This document shows, in pieces, positions 42,233-50,102 of a DNA stretch of 64,000 nt. Source of the stretch: R-RK-3 sp031399085 (GTDB taxonomy: Bacteria > Pseudomonadota > Alphaproteobacteria > Rhizobiales > Rhodomicrobiaceae); assembly GCA_031399085.1 (NCBI GenBank), contig JANNOQ010000033.1:248001-312000 (forward strand), given 5' to 3'. A model generated the notes under the pieces. The model was not told where the DNA came from, searched no databases, and was given only the letters and a program-made list of their open reading frames with translations. How positions within the stretch are numbered: the first letter of the stretch is position 1; the number at the start of each line of letters is the position of its first letter. Made by a program: the position numbers and the translations under genes.

Positions 42233-43663
42233 ATGCCCGCCGATTTCCCGCCGCCACCTGCGCCTTCAGCCGAAACGCTCCGGGCGTTCACCGCCATCGT
42301 CGGGGAGAAATATGCGCTGACCGAGCCATCCGATCAGCGGGCCTATTTGCAGGAATGGCGGCGGCTCTACCAAGGCAAGACGCCGCTGGTTTTAAAACCC
42401 GGCACTACAGACGAAGTCTCGCGCATTTTGGCGCTTGCGGATCAAACCCGCACCGCCATCGTCCCGCAAGGCGGCAATACCGGGCTGGTCGGCGGGCAAA
42501 TTCCCTTCGAAACCGAGGTGGTGGTGAGCCTTGAGCGGCTGAACCGCATCCGCTCGGTCGATCCGCGCGGCAATACGATGATCGTCGAGGCGGGCGTGAC
42601 GCTGGCAGGCGCACAGAAGGCGGCGGAAGCGGCCGGGCGGCTGTTCCCGCTTAGCATTGGCTCCGAAGGCTCTTGCCAGATCGGCGGCAATCTGGCGACC
42701 AATGCCGGGGGCCTCCAGGTGCTCGCCTATGGCAATGCGCGCAATCTCGTGCTCGGCCTCGAAGTGGTGCTTGCCGATGGCCGCGTCTGGAACGGCCTGC
42801 GCGGGCTGCGCAAGGACAATACGGGCTACGATTTGCGCGATCTGTTCGTCGGCTCGGAAGGCACGCTCGGGATCATCACGGCGGCGGTGCTTCGGCTGGT
42901 TCCGCAGCCAAAGAGCAAGGCGACCGCATTTGTCGGGCTTTCGGGTCTCGATGCGGCGGCGCGATTTTTCGATCTGGCTTATGAGATGGGGGCCGGCGAG
43001 CTGACCGCGTTCGAGCTGATGCCGCGCATTGGCTTCGACTTCGTGCTGCGACATGTGGAGGGCGCGCGCGATCCGCTGTCCGGGCCGTATCCGTGGTATG
43101 CGCTGATCGAGTTGGCGAGCCTTCGCCTCGATGCGGCGCCCACGCAGGCGGAGGCGATTTTGGTGCAAGGCATTGAGGCCGGGATCGTCGCCGACGCGGT
43201 GCTGGCCGTATCGCTGACCCAGGCAGCGGAATTCTGGCGGCTTCGCGAGATGCTCTCGGAAGTTCAGCTTTACGAGGGCGGCAGCATCAAGAGCGACGTG
43301 TCGGTGCCCATCGCCGCGCTGCCGGAATTCCTGGCGCGGGCGACGGACGCGGTCATGGCCTTAATGCCCGGCTGCCGCCCTGTGCCATTCGGTCATTATG
43401 GCGACGGCAACATCCATTTTAATGTCAGCCAGCCAGAAGGAGCGGACAAGGCTGCATTTCTTGCCCATTGGGAAGAGGTCACAGGCGCAGTCAATGCCAT
43501 TGTGCTGGAGCTAGGCGGCTCGATCAGCGCCGAGCATGGCATCGGACGGATGAAGCGTGATCTATTGCGGAAGGTGAAGGCTCCGCTGGAGATCGATATG
43601 ATGCGGAAAATCAAGGCGGCTTTCGATCCGCGCGGGATTTTAAATCCCGGGAAACTGCTCTGA
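42233..43663 (+). CDS. FAD-linked oxidase, D-2-hydroxyglutarate dehydrogenase/GlcD-like
   Basis: A 476-residue flavoenzyme of the PCMH/VAO family. The FAD-binding loop is VPQGGNTGLVGG near residue 80, followed by GSEGSCQIGGNLATNAGG. GSEGTLGIITAAVLR lies at about 210, and HYGDGNIHFNV plus SAEHGIGRMKRDLL near the C terminus are the metal and substrate motifs of D-lactate/D-2-hydroxyglutarate dehydrogenases. It probably oxidises a D-2-hydroxy acid and passes electrons to ETF or a quinone. It is 3 bases from the Sua5 gene and probably shares its transcript, though their functions are not obviously connected. Confidence 0.92.
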   Translation: MPADFPPPPAPSAETLRAFTAIVGEKYALTEPSDQRAYLQEWRRLYQGKTPLVLKPGTTDEVSRILALADQTRTAIVPQGGNTGLVGGQIPFETEVVVSLERLNRIRSVDPRGNTMIVEAGVTLAGAQKAAEAAGRLFPLSIGSEGSCQIGGNLATNAGGLQVLAYGNARNLVLGLEVVLADGRVWNGLRGLRKDNTGYDLRDLFVGSEGTLGIITAAVLRLVPQPKSKATAFVGLSGLDAAARFFDLAYEMGAGELTAFELMPRIGFDFVLRHVEGARDPLSGPYPWYALIELASLRLDAAPTQAEAILVQGIEAGIVADAVLAVSLTQAAEFWRLREMLSEVQLYEGGSIKSDVSVPIAALPEFLARATDAVMALMPGCRPVPFGHYGDGNIHFNVSQPEGADKAAFLAHWEEVTGAVNAIVLELGGSISAEHGIGRMKRDLLRKVKAPLEIDMMRKIKAAFDPRGILNPGKLL

Positions 43664-43698
43664 TCCGCAAGCTGTGGGTTTTAGATCGCGGACGCGGG

Positions 43699-43727
43699 CG
43701 TGCCCGCTCCATGATGAAGCGGGCACG
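43699..43727. terminator. Bidirectional hairpin between convergent genes
   Basis: CGTGCCCGCT-N9-AGCGGGCACG is a perfect 10-bp stem between the GlcD-like gene and the convergent DUF1236 gene. No long T-run; it could serve both genes. Confidence 0.55.
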
Positions 43728-43750
43728 GTCGATAAAGCTCGACTGCCTCT

Positions 43751-44530
43751 TTAGACCTGAATCACGTCCACGATTTCGCGTGTTTCCGGATCAATAATCA
43801 AGATCACGTCGTCGAGGACGATTACCTTGTAGCGTTGATAGTCCGGGACGATTTCAATGATCGAGGACGGCGCATCGTAATACACGATCGTATCAGGAAT
43901 GCGCGTGCCCACATTCAGGGTTACATTGAACTCGGAGCGGCGGTATCTGCGAATGCCGGTGTCGCGTCTGATAACGTCGCGGACACGGGTTTTCTGCTCT
44001 TGCCCAATGTTAATATTCACCGTGGTTTTGTTGCGATTCTTGTCGCCGCCGTCTTTGGCATTGTCCTGCCGGCCGGTCTGACCGGATGCAGCGCCGTCAC
44101 GTTTTGTGTCGCCTTTGTCCTGGGCGCTGCGATCGTCCTTCTTATCTTGCGCGCCGGATTGCTGACTACGCCCATCGCCAGGCTTTTCATCACGCTGGCC
44201 GGTTTCGGCGGATTTGCCATCCGGCTTAGCAGCCGGTTGCGCAGATTTGCCATCTGGCTTCGCATCAGATGCTTTACCGTCCGGCTTTCCATCGGACTGA
44301 GCGGCTTTGCCGTCCGGCTTACCGTCGCTGCTCTTCTCGGTCATGCCTTTTTGCTGGCCGCCTGGCTTTTTGTCATCGCCGGCTGGGTTTTGCACCGCTG
44401 CCCCGCCGCCTTGCATGTTGGAATCGGGCTGCGCGCCAGCCCCGCCCCGATCCCCAGTCTGAGCATGTGCGAAAGTAACGGCAGCCATTAAAGCGGCCGC
44501 CGAAACAGCACCCTTGAAGTAAATATTCAT
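43751..44530 (-). CDS. DUF1236 family exported protein with a KPDGK repeat tract
   Basis: A 259-residue protein with a Sec signal peptide (cleavage after AHA, residue 23). Residues 25-165 are hydrophilic and low complexity, with several KPDGK and KSS/KSA units (for example KPDGKSAQPAAKPDGKSAE). The C-terminal 80 residues form the DUF1236 domain: VRDVIRRDTGIRRYRRSEF, then RIPDTIVYY and IVLDDVILIIDPETREIVDV. The family is common in Rhizobiales and probably periplasmic. The repeats may be a linker. A GGAGG precedes the ATG at 44530. Repeat expansion is possible. Confidence 0.85.
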   Translation of the reverse strand: MNIYFKGAVSAAALMAAVTFAHAQTGDRGGAGAQPDSNMQGGGAAVQNPAGDDKKPGGQQKGMTEKSSDGKPDGKAAQSDGKPDGKASDAKPDGKSAQPAAKPDGKSAETGQRDEKPGDGRSQQSGAQDKKDDRSAQDKGDTKRDGAASGQTGRQDNAKDGGDKNRNKTTVNINIGQEQKTRVRDVIRRDTGIRRYRRSEFNVTLNVGTRIPDTIVYYDAPSSIIEIVPDYQRYKVIVLDDVILIIDPETREIVDVIQV

Positions 44531-44677
44531 CGTTTCCTCCACGTATTTGGTAGGTATTTAGGTAACTACTAAACGGGAGGTCAAAATATTTGTTCCACGA
44601 TCAATGAGTAATATTATGGTAATGAAATCTGAGGCTAAGCGCCGGGGTCGGAGAGCTCAATGGTTTGATATGCCGGT

Positions 44678-45304
44678 TTACGATCTGTGCTCCAGCCCGC
44701 CGACCTGGACGACGAAGCTAACGACCTCGTCCAGTCCGGTCCCGATCTTCAAATTTGTGAACACAAACGGACGCTCGCCTCGCATCCGTCGCGCATCGCG
44801 GTCCATCACCCCGAGGTCGGCGCCGACGAACGGCGCAAGGTCGATCTTGTTGATGATGAGCAAATCGGAACGCGTGATCCCCGGCCCCCCTTTGCGCGGG
44901 ATTTTCTCGCCCGCCGCCACGTCGATGACGTAAATCGTCAAATCGGCGAGCTCCGGACTGAATGTCGCGGCCAGATTGTCGCCGCCGGACTCAATCAGGC
45001 ACAATTCGGCCTTGGGGAATTTCACATTCATCTCGTCGAGCGCTGTCAGATTGATTGAGGCGTCCTCGCGGATGGCGGTGTGCGGACAGCCACCGGTCTC
45101 GACGCCCATGATCCGCTCCTGAGCCAGCGCGCCCGCGCGGGTGAGGATCATCTGATCCTCTTTCGTGTAGATATCATTGGTGATGACGAAGAGATCGTAG
45201 CGGTCGCGCATTCGCTTGCAGAGACCCTCGACCAAGGCGGTCTTGCCCGACCCGACCGGACCGCCGATGCCGATACGTAAAGGGCCGTGATGCGGCGCGC
45301 TCAT
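44678..45304 (-). CDS. ureG: Urease accessory GTPase UreG
   Basis: A 208-residue SIMIBI GTPase that delivers nickel to apo-urease with UreD, UreF and UreE. The P-loop is GGPVGSGKTALVE near residue 14, the nickel-binding CPH lies in GGCPHTAIREDAS, and LIESGGDNLAATFSPELAD and LLIINKIDLAP are the other G motifs. The start overlaps the stop of the DUF3995 gene by 4 bases (ATGA), so translation is coupled. It is the last gene of the urt/ure locus. Confidence 0.96.
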   Translation of the reverse strand: MSAPHHGPLRIGIGGPVGSGKTALVEGLCKRMRDRYDLFVITNDIYTKEDQMILTRAGALAQERIMGVETGGCPHTAIREDASINLTALDEMNVKFPKAELCLIESGGDNLAATFSPELADLTIYVIDVAAGEKIPRKGGPGITRSDLLIINKIDLAPFVGADLGVMDRDARRMRGERPFVFTNLKIGTGLDEVVSFVVQVGGLEHRS

Positions 45305-45741
45305 GCCATGCCTCCGTCCGCTGCGAGAATGAGAAACCCCGCGCCGAGGGCTAGGCAAAGCGGGGAATAATATAGCCGGTTATAGGTTGCGAAAGGCTCG
45401 GCGGAATGACGCCGGCGCATCGCCGCGCTATAACCGAGAAAGCCGCGCAACAGAAAAACAGATGCGATGAGGATGCTCGCCGCGGTGACGAGCTGTCCGG
45501 GACCCAAGGCCCGCAGGATCGGGGCGATGAGCAGCGGCCACGCGGCGATGCCTGCCAGCAGGAATGTCACGATGACGGTGAGCTTGGTTGAAGGCATTTC
45601 GCTGAGCCGCGGATTGCCGACGACGATGCGCGAGAGCTCGGTTTTATCCTGGCCCGGCCAGACGCCGCCCAGCGCCCAAAAGCCATGGATCCCGGCGATC
45701 AGCGCCAACACGATTGTCAAGGCAAGCGCGACGAAGCTCAT
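45301..45741 (-). CDS. DUF3995 membrane protein within the urease operon
   Basis: A 146-residue membrane protein with four hydrophobic helices (residues 1-25, 52-72, 80-100 and about 123-143). The N-terminal ALIAGIHGFWALGGVWPG and FLLRGFLGY are DUF3995 blocks. The family has no known function. It overlaps ureF and ureG by 4 bases at each end (ATGA junctions), so it is translationally locked into the operon. A role in nickel or urea movement, or membrane organisation, is conceivable but not shown. Confidence 0.8.
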   Translation of the reverse strand: MSFVALALTIVLALIAGIHGFWALGGVWPGQDKTELSRIVVGNPRLSEMPSTKLTVIVTFLLAGIAAWPLLIAPILRALGPGQLVTAASILIASVFLLRGFLGYSAAMRRRHSAEPFATYNRLYYSPLCLALGAGFLILAADGGMA

Positions 45742-46433
45742 GAGCGGAACAGCCTGGTATATTGGGTTTCGTGACGCATGGAGGCGATGTCGATCATGAA
45801 GGCAGCCGATCCGATTTCGTCAAGCTCGGCGTTTTCGGCCTCGCGCGCGGTTTGGATGATGGCGGACTCGAGTGCGGCCGCCGCGATTTGGCCGTCGGTT
45901 TGGCCGAGTGGCACCAGCCGGAGGGCGGCGTTGACGAGATTGGCGGTCGCGGCTTGCAGATAAAGCGGCAAGGCGATGCCAAGCGGGATCCCATGCGCGG
46001 CGCAGGCCATGGCGACGGCAACCGGCAAGACCGGCGCAAGCGGCCCTGCGATCAGCAATTTTGCGGTGTCGTCGAGCTGCGGATTGGGCCAAGCTTTGCG
46101 TATTGTGGAGAGAAAGGCCATTCCCTGCTGCCCGGATTCCAGCGCAAACTCAGAGGTGGCGCGCATGAGCGCGGCGAGTTCCGCGATGGCTAGAAAATCG
46201 ACGTCGCGGCTTTGCTCCAGGGCGCGACAGGCGCAGGCGAGGAAGATGGCGTCGCATCGTCCCGATCCGTGGCGCAGATCGGCCTCAAGCCATTCAACCA
46301 GCGAAACGCGGTCCGTAACCGCGCCGTCCTCCACCGCCCATTCCAATGCGTGCGAATAGCTGAACGCCCCGATGGGAAAGGCCGGCGACAGCCAGCTCTG
46401 CAGGCGCAGAAGCTTGGCGGTCTCAATGCTCAT
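45738..46433 (-). CDS. ureF: Urease accessory protein UreF
   Basis: A 231-residue all-helical protein. LRLQSWLSPAFPIGAFSYSH at the start is the diagnostic UreF block, followed by GLEWAVEDG-like sequence (ALEWAVEDGAVTD) and the C-terminal MRHETQYTRLFRS tail that contacts UreD and UreG. It recruits UreG into the activation complex. ATG 46433 lies within the end of ureE (11-base overlap) and an upstream start would extend into the ureE His tail, so this start is well supported. Confidence 0.95.
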   Translation of the reverse strand: MSIETAKLLRLQSWLSPAFPIGAFSYSHALEWAVEDGAVTDRVSLVEWLEADLRHGSGRCDAIFLACACRALEQSRDVDFLAIAELAALMRATSEFALESGQQGMAFLSTIRKAWPNPQLDDTAKLLIAGPLAPVLPVAVAMACAAHGIPLGIALPLYLQAATANLVNAALRLVPLGQTDGQIAAAALESAIIQTAREAENAELDEIGSAAFMIDIASMRHETQYTRLFRS

Positions 46434-46926
46434 GATCGTGGCGGTGATGGCCGGCATGAGAATGACCATGGCCGTGATCGGCCGCGCGACTCTGCCCGCC
46501 ATAGGCGCCGCCTTCCGGCTGGAACGGGGCCTCAACATGGCTGACCGCCGCGCCGAGCTGCGCTAGCATCGCCTCGATCACATGATCCGGCCGGATACGG
46601 ATAGATCCGTTACCAATCTCGGCGGGCAAATGACGATTGCCGAGATGCCAAGCGATGCGCGCCAGATCTTGCGCATGGGCGCATCGCACCTCCAGCAGCG
46701 GCTCAACTGCCGCCGTGATGCGCAGCCAACGCCCGTCCTCCAGCCGCAGGCCGTCGCCATCCGCCATCGCGACTGCCTTCGGCAGATCGAGCAATATGGG
46801 CTCACCCGACACCGTCGTGAGCGTCAGGCGGCGGCGGTGGCGGGCGTCGAAATCGAGCGTGAGATAATCCCTCGCCGCCTCTGGCGGCCAGGCCGAAGCA
46901 GGAAAATGTTCAATCGCGCGCAGCAT
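46423..46926 (-). CDS. ureE: Urease nickel chaperone UreE
   Basis: A 167-residue protein with an N-terminal peptide-binding domain (LTLDFDARHRRRLTLTT) and the central ALIYLDL-like strand (EPILLDLPKAVAMADGDGL). AIEVRCAHAQDLARIAWHLGNRHLPAEI supplies the dimeric metal-binding domain, broken here to stay short: the core is AWHLGNRHLPAEI. The C terminus is a His-rich tail (HGHGHSHAGHHRHDHEH) that stores nickel. It hands nickel to UreG. It lies between the Mop-like gene and ureF. Confidence 0.95.
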   Translation of the reverse strand: MLRAIEHFPASAWPPEAARDYLTLDFDARHRRRLTLTTVSGEPILLDLPKAVAMADGDGLRLEDGRWLRITAAVEPLLEVRCAHAQDLARIAWHLGNRHLPAEIGNGSIRIRPDHVIEAMLAQLGAAVSHVEAPFQPEGGAYGGQSRAADHGHGHSHAGHHRHDHEH

Positions 46927-46936
46927 CGTCCCCCGC

Positions 46937-47149
46937 CTAGTCCGTCATGAGCAGCACGTTCACCGCCTTGGCCACGACATGCACCTGGTCGCCCTCTTTC
47001 ACGCCTAGCGCGTCCAGCGAGTCATTCGTCATCACCGAACTCATCCGATACTCGGTGCCGTCAAGCTTCACATCGACCTGGCACATGACACCGCCGCGCT
47101 TGATCCCGATAATCCTCGCCGGAATGTCGTTTCGCGCTCCGTGTTTCAT
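46937..47149 (-). CDS. Small molybdate-binding (Mop/TOBE) protein within the urease operon
   Basis: A 70-residue single Mop domain. ARNDIPARIIGIKRGGVMCQ, VDVKLDGTEYRMSSVMTND and GVKEGDQVHVVAKAVNVLLM are the family's beta strands. The KRG and the TNDSL loop are where molbindins contact molybdate or tungstate. Such proteins store oxyanions or form domains of ModE/ModC. In this operon it lies between ureC and ureE, with gaps of only 10-40 bases. Nickel urease has no molybdenum need, so the link is unexplained. GGGAG precedes the ATG at 47149. Confidence 0.85.
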   Translation of the reverse strand: MKHGARNDIPARIIGIKRGGVMCQVDVKLDGTEYRMSSVMTNDSLDALGVKEGDQVHVVAKAVNVLLMTD

Positions 47150-47189
47150 TGCGCGACTCCCTTCGGTTCTTCTTCAATGTTGATCGAGT

Positions 47190-48902
47190 TCAATACATGA
47201 AATAACGCTGCGCCATCGCTAGCACTTTGGCGGGTTCGCAGGTGAGAAGATTGCCGTTGGCGCGCACCTCGTAGGTTTCCGGATCGACCTCGATTGCCGG
47301 CGTCAGATTATTGTGGATCATTGACCGCTTGCCAATGCCGCCGCGCGTATTGCGCACGGGCAGCAGCGTTTTGCCGAGGCCAAAGCGCCCGGCGATATCT
47401 TTCTCCAGGCCCGCCTGGCTGACGAAGGTGAACGCGCTCTTGGTTAGCGAGCGGCCGAAGGCGGCGAACATCGGCCGGAAATATTCCGGCTGCGGCGTCG
47501 GAATCGAGGCGTTGGGGTCTCCCATGATCGAGGCGGCGATGCTCCCGGCTTTCAGCACTACGGCCGGTTTCACCCCGAAGAAGGCCGGCGACCAGATGGC
47601 AAGATCGGCGATCTTGCCTACCTCGACTGAGCCGACATATTCGGCAATGCCCTGCGCGATCGCCGGGTTGATCGTGTATTTCGCCACATAGCGCTTGGCG
47701 CGCAGATTGTCGTTCGCACCCTTCTCGGTTTCCAGCGGGCCGAACTGCTTCTTCATCTTGTCGGCCGTCTGCCAGGTGCGGATGATGACCTCGCCGACGC
47801 GGCCCATGGCCTGGCTGTCGGAGGAGATGATCGAGAACGCCCCGACATCGTGGAGGATATCCTCAGCCGCGATGGTTTCCTTGCGGATGCGGCTCTCGGC
47901 GAAGGCGACGTCCTCGGGGATGCGGCTGTCGAGATGGTGGCAAACCATGAGCATGTCGAGATGCTCGTCCAGCGTGTTCACCGTATAGGGCCGCGTCGGG
48001 TTGGTGGAGGACGGGATGACGTTCGCCTCGCCGCACAGCTTGATGATGTCCGGCGCATGGCCGCCGCCCGCGCCCTCGGTGTGGAAGGCGTGGATCGTGC
48101 GGCCCTTGAAGGCGGCCACGGTGTTTTCGACGAAGCCGCTCTCGTTCAGCGTGTCGGTGTGGATCGCGACTTGCACGTCCATATCGTCGGCAACCGACAA
48201 AGCGCAGTCGATGGCAGCGGGCGTCGTGCCCCAATCTTCATGCAGCTTCAGCCCGCACGCGCCCGCCTCGATCTGCTCGATGAGGCCCTGCGGCTGGCTC
48301 GCATTGCCCTTGCCGAAAAACCCCAGATTCATCGGAAAGGCTTCCGCCGCCTGCAGCATCCGCTCCATATGCCACGGCCCCGGCGTGCAGGTGGTGGCGG
48401 TGGTGCCCGCCGCCGGGCCGGTGCCGCCGCCCATCATGGTGGTGACGCCGGAGAACAGCGCCTCCTCGATCTGCTGCGGGCAGATGAAATGGATATGCAC
48501 GTCAATGCCGCCGGCGGTGACGATCTTGCCCTCGCCCGCGATGGCTTCGGTGCCCGGCCCGATGATGATGTCGACGCCCGGCTGCACATCCGGATTGCCC
48601 GCCTTGCCGATGCCGGCGATGCGCCCGTCCTTGATGCCGATATCGGCCTTGACGATCCCCCAATGATCGAGGATCAGCGCATTGGTAATGACCGTATCGA
48701 CCGCGCCCTCGGCGCGGCTGCGTTGCGATTGCCCCATCCCGTCGCGGATGACCTTGCCGCCGCCGAATTTCACCTCCTCGCCATAGATCGTGCGATCCTC
48801 CTCGACCTCGATGATGAGATCGGTGTCGGCGAGGCGGACCTTATCGCCGGTGGTGGGGCCGTACATTCCGGCATAGGCAGCGCGGGAGATTTTAACGGGC
48901 AT
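47190..48902 (-). CDS. ureC: Urease alpha subunit
   Basis: A 570-residue catalytic subunit hydrolysing urea to ammonia and carbamate. All nickel-site features are present: HIHFICPQQ, the carbamylated Lys with its His in GLKLHEDWG, the ligand His in VAIHTDTLNESGF and HAFHTEGAGGGHAPDI. The catalytic His is in VCHHLDSRIPEDVAFAESR, and the Asp ligand in ISSDSQAMGRVGE. The length and the C-terminal EVRANGNLLTCEPAKVLAMA are normal. It assembles with UreA and UreB from the same operon. There is a 53-base gap to the fourfold-repeat gene. Confidence 0.98.
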   Translation of the reverse strand: MPVKISRAAYAGMYGPTTGDKVRLADTDLIIEVEEDRTIYGEEVKFGGGKVIRDGMGQSQRSRAEGAVDTVITNALILDHWGIVKADIGIKDGRIAGIGKAGNPDVQPGVDIIIGPGTEAIAGEGKIVTAGGIDVHIHFICPQQIEEALFSGVTTMMGGGTGPAAGTTATTCTPGPWHMERMLQAAEAFPMNLGFFGKGNASQPQGLIEQIEAGACGLKLHEDWGTTPAAIDCALSVADDMDVQVAIHTDTLNESGFVENTVAAFKGRTIHAFHTEGAGGGHAPDIIKLCGEANVIPSSTNPTRPYTVNTLDEHLDMLMVCHHLDSRIPEDVAFAESRIRKETIAAEDILHDVGAFSIISSDSQAMGRVGEVIIRTWQTADKMKKQFGPLETEKGANDNLRAKRYVAKYTINPAIAQGIAEYVGSVEVGKIADLAIWSPAFFGVKPAVVLKAGSIAASIMGDPNASIPTPQPEYFRPMFAAFGRSLTKSAFTFVSQAGLEKDIAGRFGLGKTLLPVRNTRGGIGKRSMIHNNLTPAIEVDPETYEVRANGNLLTCEPAKVLAMAQRYFMY

Positions 48903-48955
48903 GGATCGTCCTTCAGGAACGGCCAGGGTGGGGTCTCGAATAAACTCTGTGGAGC

Positions 48956-49174
48956 CTAGTCAGCCATGAACGGCAATTCGGCCGACGGTCCGTGAATATA
49001 GCCGTCCTCGACCCAATATTCGCCGTTCTGGACAGGACCATGAATGCGGCCGCCTTCGATCCAGAATTTTCCGGAATGCTTCGGGCCGTGAATCCAGCCT
49101 TTGTCGATCCAGTATTGGCCGTCATTGCGCGGGCCATAGATCCGGTTGTTATCGATCCAATATCCCGTGTACAT
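48956..49174 (-). CDS. Fourfold 16-residue repeat protein within the urease operon
   Basis: A 72-residue protein made of four tandem 16-residue units, each of pattern G-x-(Y/F)-W-(I/V)-x3-x-I-(H/Y)-G-P (for example GQYWIDKGWIHGPKHS and GKFWIEGGRIHGPVQN). Four beta-hairpin-like units in this arrangement resemble what has been called a fourfold beta-flower domain, usually of unknown function; that assignment is from recollection and untested. GGGAGGACG precedes the ATG at 49174; earlier in-frame starts lie inside or near ureB. It lies between ureB and ureC with gaps of about 40-50 bases. A role in urease assembly or stability is possible but unproven. Confidence 0.8.
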   Translation of the reverse strand: MYTGYWIDNNRIYGPRNDGQYWIDKGWIHGPKHSGKFWIEGGRIHGPVQNGEYWVEDGYIHGPSAELPFMAD

Positions 49175-49217
49175 CTCGTCCTCCCAGAACGAGAGGTGAA
49201 CCTGCACACGAAAAGCA

Positions 49218-49529
49218 TTAGCGGTCAAGCCGTCCCATAACCGCTTGGTTGAACCCGTAAATTTCGCGCGTCCCCGCATAGGGCACGAGTTTAACGTCGC
49301 GCGTTTGGCCTGGCTCAAACCTAACCGCGGTGCCTGCGGCTATGTCGAGCCGCATGCCTCGCGCGGCCTCGCGGTCGAAGCTGAGGGCGGCGTTGGTTTC
49401 ATAGAAATGATAGTGGCTGCCGACCTGCACCGGGCGATCGCCGGTATTGGCCACCGTCAAACTGATCGCGGGGCGGCCCGCGTTTAGCTCGACCTCGCCT
49501 TCGGGGGTGATGATTTCGCCAGGGATCAT
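49218..49529 (-). CDS. ureB: Urease beta subunit
   Basis: A 103-residue structural subunit. MIPGEIITPEGEVELNAGRP at the start, VQVGSHYHFYETNAALSFDR and the C-terminal GTREIYGFNQAVMGRLD are standard UreB sequence. It packs with UreA and UreC in the trimeric enzyme. The ATG at 49529 overlaps the stop of the upstream DUF1272 gene by 4 bases, implying translational coupling between them. The separate ureA and ureB genes, rather than a fused one, are typical of bacteria. Confidence 0.97.
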   Translation of the reverse strand: MIPGEIITPEGEVELNAGRPAISLTVANTGDRPVQVGSHYHFYETNAALSFDREAARGMRLDIAAGTAVRFEPGQTRDVKLVPYAGTREIYGFNQAVMGRLDR

Positions 49530-49774
49530 GAGCGGGGTCCGCAGCCTTCCGGTTTGAATATGCGCGCCGTTGCGGCGGGATGTTTGAGCAGCCTTGCCGC
49601 AGGCCGGATCGGGCGGCGCACAAGCTCGCCTCCGCAATTCGGACAAGCGCCGCCGAGGCGCGTCTCCGCGCAATCGGCGCAGAAGGTGCATTCATAGCTG
49701 CAAATGCGTGCGTCCAGGGATTCGGCAGGCAGATCGCGGTCGCAGCATTCGCAGGATGGGCGAAGTTCGAGCAC
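49526..49774 (-). CDS. DUF1272 cysteine-rich protein within the urease operon
   Basis: An 82-residue protein. LELRPSCECCDRDLP and CSYECTFCADCAETRLGGACPNCGG (split here as CSYECTFCADC and GGACPNCGGEL) hold eight cysteines likely binding two zinc ions, the DUF1272 signature. The family has no biochemical role assigned. GTG at 49774 is preferred: AGGAG lies 6 bases upstream, whereas the TTG further up would overlap that site. It lies between ureA (9-base gap) and ureB (ATGA overlap). DUF1272 genes in urease loci of related bacteria are something I recall, not something shown here. Confidence 0.88.
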   Translation of the reverse strand: MLELRPSCECCDRDLPAESLDARICSYECTFCADCAETRLGGACPNCGGELVRRPIRPAARLLKHPAATARIFKPEGCGPRS

Positions 49775-49783
49775 CGGCAACTC

Positions 49784-50086
49784 CTACCGAATGGGGTGAT
49801 GGACCGTGACGAGCTTCGTCCCGTCCGGGAAGGTCGCCTCGACCTGCACTTCGTGGATCATCTCCGCGATCCCCTCCATCACCTGCTCGCGGGCAACAAC
49901 TCTTGCACCGTCGGCCATCAGATCGGCGACAGAGCGTCCGTCCCGCGCGCCTTCCATGACGAAATCGGTGATCAGCGCGATGCTTTCGGGGTAGTTGAGC
50001 TTGACGCCGCGCGTGAGACGCCCCCGCGCCACCATGGCGGCCACGGCGATCATCAGCTTGTCCTTTTCCCTCGGGGTGAGGTTCAT
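49784..50086 (-). CDS. ureA: Urease gamma subunit
   Basis: A 100-residue structural subunit. MNLTPREKDKLMIAVAAMVA, LNYPESIALITDFVMEGARD and EVQVEATFPDGTKLVTVHHP are near-invariant in UreA. It completes the (ABC)3 enzyme with UreB and UreC. It follows ureD by 16 bases and precedes the DUF1272 gene by 9 bases, so the whole set is one transcript on the minus strand. Confidence 0.98.
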   Translation of the reverse strand: MNLTPREKDKLMIAVAAMVARGRLTRGVKLNYPESIALITDFVMEGARDGRSVADLMADGARVVAREQVMEGIAEMIHEVQVEATFPDGTKLVTVHHPIR

Positions 50087-50102
50087 CGGTCCTCCCGCTT
50101 TT

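Noticed and set aside
44558..44604. AT-rich stretch upstream of the DUF1236 gene as a promoter
   Set aside because: I could not place convincing -35/-10 elements, so it is not listed.
47850..48959. 369-codon plus-strand frame over ureC
   Set aside because: It is a shadow of ureC with a long high-GC open frame and no recognisable domain.
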